DNA from: CAWKCE01 sp032127035
GTDB taxonomy: Bacteria; Actinomycetota; Actinomycetes; JAHEKZ01
DNA: 64,000 nucleotides
Assembly (NCBI GenBank): GCA_963848085.1
Contig: CAWKCE010000003.1
Coordinates: forward strand, 930,001-994,000
Reading direction: 5' to 3'
This document shows positions 1-7,346 of this stretch, piece after piece (position 1 is the first letter of the stretch; every line of letters begins with the position of its first letter). The notes under the pieces were generated by a model. The model was not told the DNA's origin. It did not search any database and was given only the letters and a program-made list of their open reading frames with translations. The translations under genes were made by a program, and so were the position numbers.

Positions 1-635
1 ACCAAGGCTGGCCCGCTGAGGAGCTCGGCCGCGGCGCTGCAAGCCCGCTCCCGGTGGTGCTCCTGAGCCACCGGTGCGCCGAACACGGCAAGCATGCCCG
101 TGGATTCCTCGTACAACCATCCATCGAACCGCTCGACCACAGCGCTTACCGCGGTGACCGCGGCCTGCATGGCATCGAGCCACGCCTCGGGGTGATCAGC
201 GCTTGCGCCGGGAGGGCCTAGTTCGACGCTGCAACGCACCACGGTCGCGATGCGACTACCGATGAGTTCGGGCTGCTTCGCTGCGTCGACAGCGTCACGG
301 TCCCCACCGTGAGTGATCGATCCCACGAGTCGGTAGCCCGACTTGGGGACCGTCTCGACCACCGTCGGACTCCGAGCGTCGTCATCGAACGCCCGGCGTA
401 GCTTGATGACAGCGGCGCTCACGGCGTCGTCAGTCACGTAGGTGCTCGACCACACGTCGTTCAGCAGTGCCTGACGGGAGACCACCGAAGGGGCGTCCTG
501 CGCGAGTCTCAGCAGAAGGTCCATGACCCGCGGTTCGAGTCGGCGGCGGACGCCGTCGCGCTCAATGGTGTGTGCGTCGGAGTCCACGTCCCAGCCGGCG
601 ACGCGCAGTGGGCCCCGGGGCGATGCTGCTGTCAC
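1..635 (-). CDS. winged-helix regulator fused to class III cyclase-like domain (5' part only)
   Basis: The gene runs off the left edge of the window, so only about the first 211 codons are present. Reading leftward from a GTG at 635, the protein opens with an OmpR/PhoB-type winged-helix domain (residues about 8-95): it has RLEPRVMDLLLRLAQ, SRQALLNDVW and the C-terminal hairpin VVETVPKSGYRLVG. About 20 residues later a class III nucleotidyl cyclase-like segment begins (IATVVRCSVELG, then GWLYEESTGMLAVFGAPV and ERACSAA), which matches the middle of bacterial adenylate/guanylate cyclase domains. The usual continuation in this architecture is an AAA or TPR region, but that lies outside the window. 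The start is uncertain because no strong ribosome binding site is seen. It is divergent from the homocysteine methyltransferase gene and could regulate it; that is inference from position only. Confidence 0.72.
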   Translation of the reverse strand, partial: MTAASPRGPLRVAGWDVDSDAHTIERDGVRRRLEPRVMDLLLRLAQDAPSVVSRQALLNDVWSSTYVTDDAVSAAVIKLRRAFDDDARSPTVVETVPKSGYRLVGSITHGGDRDAVDAAKQPELIGSRIATVVRCSVELGPPGASADHPEAWLDAMQAAVTAVSAVVERFDGWLYEESTGMLAVFGAPVAQEHHRERACSAAAELLSGPAL

Positions 636-782
636 GACGCCCAGTGTGGCTGAAGTGGACCCGGCGATTCGTAGGAACTCCGTAGGAAGATGGCCGCCTG
701 GCCGTCGGTTCGGCGGACGGCAGGAGCGACAGCCTGAGGAAAGCCCGATCCGGGGCCCACACCACAGGACCAGGAGAATTCA

Positions 783-1724
783 ATGACCCACCGCCCGGCC
801 CCACCCCAGCTGCATGGTCGGCCGTACCTCACTGACGCCGGCTGTGAGACGGACATCATCTTCAACCGGGGGACCGAGATCCGTGAGTTCGCGGCTCACA
901 CGCTCCTCGAGGACGCGCGCGGGCGAGGCGTGCTCGCTGACTACTACCGAGGGTTTCTCCAGCTCGCGGCACAGATGAACGTGGGCATGGTTCTCGACGC
1001 CCCAACCTGGAAGGCCCACCCCTACTGGGCGGACGACCTGGGCGTCAGTGCGAGCGAGCTGGAACAGGCCAACCGCGATGCAGTGGCGTTCAGTCGTTCG
1101 CTGCGCGACGAGTTCTCCGGTGAGGGCCAGCCCATTGCCATCAACGGCCTTGTTGGGCCTCGTGGTGACGCCTATACCCCGGAGGCGTTGCTCGCCAGCC
1201 GGGAGGCCGAGGCGTATCACGCCACCCAGGTGAAATGGCTCGCCGATTCCGGCGTGGACATGGTGACAGCCCTGACTTTCACACAGTCGGATGAGGCGAT
1301 CGGTGTGGTGCGGGCAGCCGATGCGGTGGGCGTACCGGTGGTCGTGTCGTTCACCGTCGAAACCGACGGCACTCTCCCGACCGGAGAGACCCTGGGATCG
1401 GCCATCGAGTCGGTCGACGCGGCCACCGGGGGAGCAGCGGCCTACTTCATGGTGAACTGCGCGCACGCGGACCACATCGTGGGTGTGATCGACGACTCGG
1501 CCTGGAGTGGGCGGATCGAAGGCCTGCGGTGCAATGCATCACGGCAGAGCCACGCCGAGCTGGACGCGGCAGAGGTGTTGGATGACGGCGACCCGGTTGC
1601 TTTCGCCGAGGGCTATCTGGAGCTGTCCGCGGTGCTGCCGTCACTGAATGTGTTCGGGGGCTGCTGCGGCAGCGACCTGCGCCATGTGACCGAGGTGGCG
1701 CGTACGTTGCTCGCGACCGGCTAG
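783..1724 (+). CDS. homocysteine S-methyltransferase family protein (betaine- or S-methylmethionine-dependent type)
   Basis: A cytosolic zinc enzyme of the S-methyl_trans family that moves a methyl group from a donor (betaine, S-methylmethionine or a relative) to homocysteine, giving methionine. The 313-residue length is normal for the single-domain family. The zinc ligands are visible: C226 in MVNCAHADH, and C294/C295 in VFGGCCGS near the C-terminus. The N-terminus YLTDAGCETDIIF is the family strand 1. An AGGAG ribosome binding site sits 6-7 bases before the ATG. Sequence alone does not settle the methyl donor. Because the next genes encode TmpA/TmpB-like oxygenases that would make glycine betaine and a dimethylglycine-dehydrogenase-like enzyme, betaine is the most economical guess. 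The alternative is a MmuM-like S-methylmethionine enzyme. Confidence 0.88.
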   Translation: MTHRPAPPQLHGRPYLTDAGCETDIIFNRGTEIREFAAHTLLEDARGRGVLADYYRGFLQLAAQMNVGMVLDAPTWKAHPYWADDLGVSASELEQANRDAVAFSRSLRDEFSGEGQPIAINGLVGPRGDAYTPEALLASREAEAYHATQVKWLADSGVDMVTALTFTQSDEAIGVVRAADAVGVPVVVSFTVETDGTLPTGETLGSAIESVDAATGGAAAYFMVNCAHADHIVGVIDDSAWSGRIEGLRCNASRQSHAELDAAEVLDDGDPVAFAEGYLELSAVLPSLNVFGGCCGSDLRHVTEVARTLLATG

Positions 1725-1749
1725 GACTCCGGAGTGGCCGCGGCCCCGA

Positions 1750-2124
1750 CTATCCGCCGGGGAGAATCAGGCAGAAGGGGTGGTCATCCGGGTCGAGAAA
1801 GACCCGGAAGTCCGTGCCTGGCTGAGTCTCGTGCTTGCGCGCCCCGAGGGCCAGCACGGCCCTCTCGCCCACGTCGAGGTCCTCGACCTCGAAGTCGAGG
1901 TGCTCCTGCTGCGGGTGTTCTTGCCCGGGCCACTGCGGAGGCTGGTAGTCGTCCACGCGCTGGAAGCCCAGAGTTGGGCCGCCGTCACTGGCAAGGGTGA
2001 CCCACTCCTCGTCGGACCCGCTCTCGTCGATCGGCCACCCGGTGATGGCGGAGTAGAAGGCTGCGAGCGCGCGCGGATCCGGGCAGTCGATCGCCGTCCA
2101 TGCCAACCGGCCAATGCGGGTCAT
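1750..2124 (-). CDS. VOC (glyoxalase-like) family protein
   Basis: A single vicinal-oxygen-chelate domain of about 124 residues. It opens with IGRLAWTAIDCPDPRALAAFY, then LGFQRVDDYQPPQWPG, then HLDFEVEDLDVGE and FRVFLDPDDHPFCLI, which are the two beta-alpha-beta-beta-beta modules of Glyoxalase_6-type proteins. The substrate is unknown; relatives include bleomycin-resistance, glyoxalase and uncharacterised proteins. I chose the ATG at 2124 because the fold starts right after it. A GTG six codons upstream (2142) is also possible. It ends 25 bases from the convergent methyltransferase gene, with a short ACTCCGGAGT palindrome between the stops. It lies 61 bases downstream of the HD-domain gene on the same strand and may be co-transcribed with it. 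Confidence 0.8.
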   Translation of the reverse strand: MTRIGRLAWTAIDCPDPRALAAFYSAITGWPIDESGSDEEWVTLASDGGPTLGFQRVDDYQPPQWPGQEHPQQEHLDFEVEDLDVGERAVLALGARKHETQPGTDFRVFLDPDDHPFCLILPGG

Positions 2125-2185
2125 GGCGCGCAGCGTAGCCACCTTGATGCGGGAAGGGGAAGGCGCGTTGCGCGACCCGGGCGGG

Positions 2186-2758
2186 CTACGTCTCGCTCTC
2201 GACCCGTGTCGGCCGGGCCAACACTCGGTGAACCATGGGCTCGAAGAACTCCAGCGGCTCCCACTCGTAGTCGGGGTCGAAGGAGTTCTGGTCGTAGTTG
2301 GCGCAGAAGTCGACGGTCGCCTGGTAGTAGGGGTGGTCCTTCCAGCGCTCTCTTTCGTCGGGGTTGGCGCCGAGGAAGTGGAAGTAGTACACGCCCTGGA
2401 ACACGCCGTGGTGCTTCACGATCCAGTAGTTCTTCTCGCTGACGTACGGTCGAAGGACTGCTGCGGCAACTTCGGAGTGGTTCGCTGGGGCAAGGTAGTC
2501 CCCAATGTCGTGCAGGAGCACGCAGACCACTGTCTCTTCGTCCTCGCCGGCGCGGTGGGCACGAGTGGCGGCCTGAAGCGAGTGTTCGAGGCGGGAGATC
2601 TGGTACCCCACGGAGTCGTCCATCGTCCGTAGCCAGCCCAGGACACGGTCGGAGAACCCGCTCATCTCCCCTTCCTCGAGCCCGCTGAGGAACTCGTAGT
2701 CCTCGCGGGTGCCATTCTCCATTGCGGTGAACGACACGGTCTTTGAGTCGGTCGTCAC
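2186..2758 (-). CDS. PhnZ/TmpB-like HD-domain mixed-valent diiron oxygenase
   Basis: A 190-residue HD-superfamily protein, close to the length of PhnZ and TmpB (about 190). PhnZ-type oxygenases cleave the C-P bond of 1-hydroxyphosphonates; TmpB converts hydroxylated 2-(trimethylamino)ethylphosphonate into glycine betaine and phosphate. The segment ISRLEHSLQAATRAHRAG, followed 24 residues after its His by LLHDIGDYL, closely matches PhnZ (QLEHSLQCAYFAQRSG, then LLHDLGHY) and supplies the extra iron-binding His absent from plain HD hydrolases. Candidate ligands are H59, H83, D84, H94, H116/H117 and D156. The GTG start at 2758 overlaps the stop of the dioxygenase gene by 4 bases (GTGA), with GGAGGGGAG just upstream, so the two are translationally coupled. 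TmpB-like function is inferred from the partner; an inositol-oxygenase-like or hydrolase role is less likely. Confidence 0.8.
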   Translation of the reverse strand: MTTDSKTVSFTAMENGTREDYEFLSGLEEGEMSGFSDRVLGWLRTMDDSVGYQISRLEHSLQAATRAHRAGEDEETVVCVLLHDIGDYLAPANHSEVAAAVLRPYVSEKNYWIVKHHGVFQGVYYFHFLGANPDERERWKDHPYYQATVDFCANYDQNSFDPDYEWEPLEFFEPMVHRVLARPTRVESET

Positions 2759-3924
2759 GCCAGCTCCCCTCCGGTTGACGGCGCCGGCTTGTGCGTCCCC
2801 GCAAGGACGCGTCGCCGGGCCATCAGATCGTCGTACTCCATGTACACATCCTGCAGGTGGCGGGCGCCGCTTGCGGGGTCGAACGCGAGGCGCCCGTGCA
2901 GCACCCGGTGCGAGTGGACCGTGAGCAGGTCGCCCGTACTGGTCTTGAACACCAGCTTGTACTCCGGACTGTCCAGCATCTGTCCGAGCAGGCGATACGC
3001 CTCGTAGAAGGCGCCGACGTCGTCGTAGTCGGCCCGCAAAGGCAGTGCGAGCTGGTTGGAGAACCTCAGCGTCCGCACCCTTCCGGAGGTGTCGAGCTGG
3101 ACGATGGGGGCGGTGGCTTTGGTGTCCTCGTCCGCGCTGAAGAGCTGGAAGGTGACCGGAACCCGGCACAAAGTGTCGAAGGCGTCGGGGTTGGTGCGAC
3201 GCAGATCTGCGAGTACCGACCAGCCGTCGACGAGCGTGCTCTCTCCACCGCTTGCTTCGTTGACGAGGAAGTGCAGCAGCTGGATGCTGGGCGGCCAGTG
3301 GTAGCTCGGCAGGTCAGAGTGCGGTTTCAGCTCCAGCGACGTGTGCGCCACGTTGTAGCCCTGAGGGTCGTGCCGCACGTTGTGGACGCGCTCGAACGCG
3401 GTTTCTCGCACGTGACCGATGGCCTCGGCGAACCGCTCGACTTCGCGTTCTTCCGTTGGTGTGTTGACCACGATGGCTGCGCCATACTCACTCACCGCGT
3501 TGAGGTAGGCGAGCTGGATCTGTGGCACGTGGATGACGTCTGCGTGCTCGAACCTTGGGAGGGTGGGCAAGCTGGAGGTCCACAGCGTCACGTGTTCGCG
3601 GGCAGCCTGTGACTTGTTCGAGTAGTCGTGGTCCGCGAGCCACGCCAGGCTGTAGCTCGATGCGTGACCGTCGTTCCACGTCACTGCCAGGGTGTGTGCC
3701 GCCTCGTCGAGGTGGGTCTCCGCAGGGGAGATGTCAGCGGGGATATTCGCGGTGTACAGCCGCCGTTCTCCGGTCTGCGCGACCCGACACTCGTCGCACC
3801 AGCAGTTGTCGCGCAGCCAGACGTAGTGGTACCTGGACGTCCGATCCGCCTGAGCCAGGGTGAGGTGACCCTCCTCGAGTGTCAGTCTGGCACCGACGGC
3901 GCCGGGAGCCTGCTGCGTGGTCAT
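2755..3924 (-). CDS. gamma-butyrobetaine hydroxylase/TmpA-like Fe(II)/2-oxoglutarate dioxygenase
   Basis: A 389-residue two-domain oxygenase. The N-terminal GBBH-like domain (about 1-100) carries the zinc site C41-x-C43-x2-C46 plus H87, as in gamma-butyrobetaine hydroxylase. The TauD/TfdA domain (about 130-370) has the iron facial triad H202, D204 (in KPHSDLPSYHW) and H343 (in HRVLHGR). Family members hydroxylate trimethylammonium substrates: gamma-butyrobetaine in carnitine synthesis, or 2-(trimethylamino)ethylphosphonate (TmpA). The tight 4-base overlap with a PhnZ/TmpB-type gene favours the TmpA role, since carnitine biosynthesis does not use such a partner. The start is supported by GAGGAG 6 bases upstream. 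The divergent neighbour is a flavodoxin gene across a 274-base gap. Confidence 0.85.
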   Translation of the reverse strand: MTTQQAPGAVGARLTLEEGHLTLAQADRTSRYHYVWLRDNCWCDECRVAQTGERRLYTANIPADISPAETHLDEAAHTLAVTWNDGHASSYSLAWLADHDYSNKSQAAREHVTLWTSSLPTLPRFEHADVIHVPQIQLAYLNAVSEYGAAIVVNTPTEEREVERFAEAIGHVRETAFERVHNVRHDPQGYNVAHTSLELKPHSDLPSYHWPPSIQLLHFLVNEASGGESTLVDGWSVLADLRRTNPDAFDTLCRVPVTFQLFSADEDTKATAPIVQLDTSGRVRTLRFSNQLALPLRADYDDVGAFYEAYRLLGQMLDSPEYKLVFKTSTGDLLTVHSHRVLHGRLAFDPASGARHLQDVYMEYDDLMARRRVLAGTHKPAPSTGGELA

Positions 3925-4198
3925 CCGTCACTCCTCGAGGTCGCGACCAGTCTTGTGCCCGCGTCGGTCCATGACAAGCGAATCTGGGCGCCGCGGGTCG
4001 GCATTGCGGGTGCCCGGGGACCTTTGACCCTGCGCGCTCGGACGCCGGTGGCGCCAGGCTTGGGGCGTGGCCCGGCCGTGCCTCGGCCGTGGCTGTCCCG
4101 GTCGGCGCTGGTGGTCGTCTCAGTGTGGTGTTGGCCACCGAATGAGCGCCGGTTCCCGGCGGCGCGTCGGCCGGGAGCCGAAGGAGAGGGGATCGACG
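3925..4198. other. divergent intergenic region between the TmpA-like and flavodoxin genes
   Basis: This is a 274-base GC-rich spacer. It must hold the promoters for the dioxygenase operon (leftward) and the flavodoxin gene (rightward). I see ribosome binding sites at both ends (GAGGAG before 3924, AAGGAGAGGGG before 4199) but no clear -10 box, riboswitch or operator palindrome. Open reading frames across it look like out-of-frame shadows. Confidence 0.5.
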
Positions 4199-4732
4199 AT
4201 GAACACGCTGGTCGTCTACGAGTCCATGTACGGAAACACGCACGAGATCGCATCGCAGCTGGCCGCCGGGTTCCAGACTGGCGGTGACGTGAAGGTCGTG
4301 CCGGTGGGCAATGTCGAGGCGCAGCTCGTCGACTGGGCCGACCTGGTCGTCGTTGGCGGGCCGACGCACGCTCATGGCATGACGTCGTCCGCCAGCCGCA
4401 AGTCCGCCTACGAGGCGACGAAGAAGCCCGACAGTGCGCTCACCCTTGACCCCGATGCAGCGGGACCCGGTCTGCGGGAATGGCTGCACGGGATGGAACC
4501 GGCAGCCGGGAAGCAGGCCGCGGCCTTCGACACCCGCGTCGATGCGCCGGCTCTCGTGACAGGCCGAGCGTCGCGGGGGATCGCCAAGCGACTCCGGCAG
4601 CATGGCTTCCAGGTGGTTGCCGAGCCCGAGAGCTTCCTGGTGACGAAGGACAACCGGCTCGTCGAGGGAGAGACAGTTCGCGCCGTCGAATGGGCAGCAT
4701 CGGTGCTGACGGCCATGAGCGCCTCCCGGTGA
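4199..4732 (+). CDS. flavodoxin domain protein
   Basis: A 177-residue flavodoxin-fold protein that should bind FMN and act as a small electron carrier or NAD(P)H-quinone reductase-like protein. The N-terminus NTLVVYESMYGNTHEIA is the classical FMN phosphate-binding loop, and VVGGPTHAHGM is the second FMN loop. The chosen ATG at 4199 has AAGGAGAGGGG about 8 bases upstream and starts one residue before the first beta strand. Longer in-frame starts would add a basic, non-conserved leader. It precedes the dimethylglycine-dehydrogenase-like gene by 94 bases on the same strand. A role as electron acceptor for that flavoenzyme is possible, but the sequence does not show it. Confidence 0.85.
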   Translation: MNTLVVYESMYGNTHEIASQLAAGFQTGGDVKVVPVGNVEAQLVDWADLVVVGGPTHAHGMTSSASRKSAYEATKKPDSALTLDPDAAGPGLREWLHGMEPAAGKQAAAFDTRVDAPALVTGRASRGIAKRLRQHGFQVVAEPESFLVTKDNRLVEGETVRAVEWAASVLTAMSASR

Positions 4733-4826
4733 GCGCGGCCCTTGGGGTAACCGCTCGAACAGGAACCTCGCGTGAGCCGCCGGGGAATCTGGAAGGGTGG
4801 ACCGCACCGACCGACTCGGAGGAAGT

Positions 4827-7301
4827 GTGAGTGAACTCCCTACGCACGTCCGCGTTGTGGTCGTCGGCGGCGGGATCGTGGGCTGCAGCGTCGCCTACCA
4901 CCTGGCTCTTCGGGGAGTTACCGATGTGGTGCTGCTGGAGCGCAGCGAGCTGACGTCCGGTACCACCTGGCACGCCGCCGGGTTGGTCGGCCAGCTGAGG
5001 GCAACACACAACCTCACCAGGCTCGCCCAGTACACGACGGAGCTGTTTGCCGGGCTGGAAGCGGAGACCGGCCAGGCAACCGGGTTCCGACAACGAGGGT
5101 CCGTGAGCGTCGCGACGACGAGTGAGCGGCTGGAGGAGCTCAAGCGCGGGGCGTCCATGGCTCGCGTCTTCGGGCTGCCCGTCGACGTGATCAGTCCAGG
5201 AGAGGTCGCCGACCTGGTGCCGCTTGCCCAGGTCGGCGATGTTGTCGGCGGAGTCCACCTTCCCGGCGACGGGGTCACCAACCCGGTCGACACGACGCGA
5301 GCGCTGGCATCTGGCGCACGCTCTCGAGGCGTGGCGATACATGAGCACGTCACCGTCGACCGGGTGGTGACCGAGCAGGGTCGTGCGGTGGGAGTCACGT
5401 ACGTGCGTGACGGTGAGATCGGGCAGATCCGCGCGGACGTGGTCGTCAACGCGGCGGGGATGTGGGGGAGGGAGCTGGGGGGCGCAGCCGGAGCGGTCGT
5501 GCCACTTCATGCGGCAGAGCACTTCTACATCGTCACCGAGGCGGTCGAGGGGATCTCACCGAGCATGCCGGTGCTGCGCGACCCGGACGGCTGTGGGTAC
5601 TTCAAGGAGGACGCGGGCAAGCTCCTCGTCGGCTGGTTCGAGCCGGTCGCGAAGCCCTGGGGGATGCCGAGAGCGGGGGGAGCCAGTGGCGTCCCAGACT
5701 CGTTCTCGTTCACCACGCTCCCGGAGGACATTGACCACATCGCTCCCTTGTTGGAAGCCGCCAGCCACCGCGTTCCAGCGCTCGCCGACCTGGGGATCCA
5801 GCTGTTCTTCAACGGCCCGGAGTCGTTCACCCCGGACGACCGATACCTACTCGGCGAGTCGCCGGATGTGCCGGGACTGTTCCTGGCGTGCGGCTTCAAC
5901 TCCATCGGCATCCAGTCGTCCGGTGGGGCCGGCAAGGTACTGGCCGACTGGATCATCGACGGTCGCCCTCCGATGGACCTCTGGGACGTCGACGTCCGGC
6001 GGATGATGCCTTTCCAGCACAACGCCTCGTACCTCCATGACCGCACTGTCGAGTCGCTGGGCCTGCTCTACGCGATGCACTGGCCCTTCCGCCAGCCGGA
6101 GACCGCCCGAGGCGTTCGCCGGTCGACGCTGCATGACCGGCTCGCAGGGATGGGCGCCTGTTTCGGTGAGGCGGCGGGCTGGGAGCGGGCCAACTGGTTC
6201 GCGCCGGCCGGAGTGGCACCGGTCTACGACTACAGCTACGGACGGCAGAACTGGTTCGACTACTCGGCGGCCGAGCACCACGCGGTTCGCGAGGCGGTGG
6301 GGGTGTTCGACTTGTCGTCGTTCGGCAAGTTCGTGGTTGAAGGCCCCGACTCGGAGGCCGTTCTGAACCGCATCTGCGCAAACGACGTCGCCGTGCCCGT
6401 CGGGAAGATCGTGTACACGCAGTGGCTCAACGACCAGGGCACGATCGAAGCCGACCTCACGGTGACCCGCGAGGCCGAAGACCGGTTCCTCGTGGTCACG
6501 GCGGCCGCGACTCAGGTGCGGGACTTCGCCTGGCTGAGGGCTCACGTGCCCTCAGCGGCCGCCTGCCACCTGAGCGACGTGACGTCGGGGCTGGCGGTGC
6601 TGAGCGTGATGGGGCCGAGATCACGGGACCTGCTGTCAAGTCTCACCCTGGAAGACCTGAGCAACGACGGCTTCCCGTTTGGGACGTCTCGGGTCATCGA
6701 CCTCGGTTACGCGCGCGTTCGGGCGAGCCGGATCACCTATGTCGGTGAGCTGGGCTGGGAGCTCTCTGTCCCCACCGAGTACGCCGCCGGACTCTTCGAC
6801 TCCGTCCTGGCCGTCGGCAGGGACTTCGGGCTGCGCCCAGCGGGCTACCACGCGCTGAACTCGCTGCGGATGGAGAAGGCCTACCGCCACTGGGGCCACG
6901 ACATCTCGCCTGACGAGACTCCCCTGGAAGCCGGGCTGGGGTTTGCGGTGGCGTGGGACAAGACTGGCGGCTTCACCGGCCGTGAGGCGCTGATGCAGCG
7001 CAAGGAGGCTGGCGTCCGACGCCGTCTCGTGCAGTTCCGTCTCCTCGACGACCGCCTGCTGTATCACAACGAGCCGATCTGGCGGGATGGCGCCATCGTG
7101 GGCCGGATCACGTCCGGTATGTTCGGTCACGCCGTCGGGGCGTCGCTGGGAATGGGCTACGTCGAGAACCCGGACGGGCTCGCAGACCGCGACTATGTGC
7201 TCTCGGGGAACTACGAGATCGAGGTTGCCTGCGACCGGGTGCCAGCGGTGGCGTCGCTCCAGCCGTTCTACGACCCGGAGGCACTGCGGGTGCGGTCCTA
7301 G
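4827..7301 (+). CDS. FAD-dependent dimethylglycine/sarcosine dehydrogenase-like protein with GcvT folate domains
   Basis: An 824-residue fusion with the full dimethylglycine dehydrogenase architecture: an N-terminal FAD oxidoreductase domain (VVVVGGGIVGCSVAYHL, residues 9-25), a central FAO_M domain, and C-terminal aminomethyltransferase (GcvT) domains from about residue 430. The motif TSGTTWHAAGL holds H49, the position where mitochondrial dimethylglycine and sarcosine dehydrogenases attach FAD covalently. Such enzymes oxidise N-methyl groups and pass formaldehyde to tetrahydrofolate as 5,10-methylene-THF. I chose the GTG at 4827 because CGGAGGAA lies just before it; a GTG at 4797 has no spacing from its purine tract. 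Within this cluster it would demethylate the dimethylglycine left after betaine donates a methyl group. The exact N-methyl substrate is unproven. Confidence 0.86.
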   Translation: MSELPTHVRVVVVGGGIVGCSVAYHLALRGVTDVVLLERSELTSGTTWHAAGLVGQLRATHNLTRLAQYTTELFAGLEAETGQATGFRQRGSVSVATTSERLEELKRGASMARVFGLPVDVISPGEVADLVPLAQVGDVVGGVHLPGDGVTNPVDTTRALASGARSRGVAIHEHVTVDRVVTEQGRAVGVTYVRDGEIGQIRADVVVNAAGMWGRELGGAAGAVVPLHAAEHFYIVTEAVEGISPSMPVLRDPDGCGYFKEDAGKLLVGWFEPVAKPWGMPRAGGASGVPDSFSFTTLPEDIDHIAPLLEAASHRVPALADLGIQLFFNGPESFTPDDRYLLGESPDVPGLFLACGFNSIGIQSSGGAGKVLADWIIDGRPPMDLWDVDVRRMMPFQHNASYLHDRTVESLGLLYAMHWPFRQPETARGVRRSTLHDRLAGMGACFGEAAGWERANWFAPAGVAPVYDYSYGRQNWFDYSAAEHHAVREAVGVFDLSSFGKFVVEGPDSEAVLNRICANDVAVPVGKIVYTQWLNDQGTIEADLTVTREAEDRFLVVTAAATQVRDFAWLRAHVPSAAACHLSDVTSGLAVLSVMGPRSRDLLSSLTLEDLSNDGFPFGTSRVIDLGYARVRASRITYVGELGWELSVPTEYAAGLFDSVLAVGRDFGLRPAGYHALNSLRMEKAYRHWGHDISPDETPLEAGLGFAVAWDKTGGFTGREALMQRKEAGVRRRLVQFRLLDDRLLYHNEPIWRDGAIVGRITSGMFGHAVGASLGMGYVENPDGLADRDYVLSGNYEIEVACDRVPAVASLQPFYDPEALRVRS

Positions 7302-7334
7302 CCCATGAGCAGCGCTCGGGCGAACCGCGTTCGC

Positions 7335-7340
7335 TAACGT
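7335..7340 (+). promoter_or_regulatory. -10 box of a probable leaderless promoter
   Basis: TAACGT fits the actinobacterial TANNNT -10 pattern and ends six bases before the ATG at 7347. That places the transcription start at or next to the start codon. There is no good ribosome binding site, which agrees with leaderless expression. Confidence 0.45.
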
Positions 7341-7346
7341 CAAGGG

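Noticed and set aside
2755..3924. Carnitine biosynthesis (gamma-butyrobetaine hydroxylase) as the main interpretation
   Set aside because: No trimethyllysine or aldehyde-dehydrogenase genes are nearby, and the translationally coupled PhnZ-like partner fits phosphonate catabolism better; kept only as an alternative.
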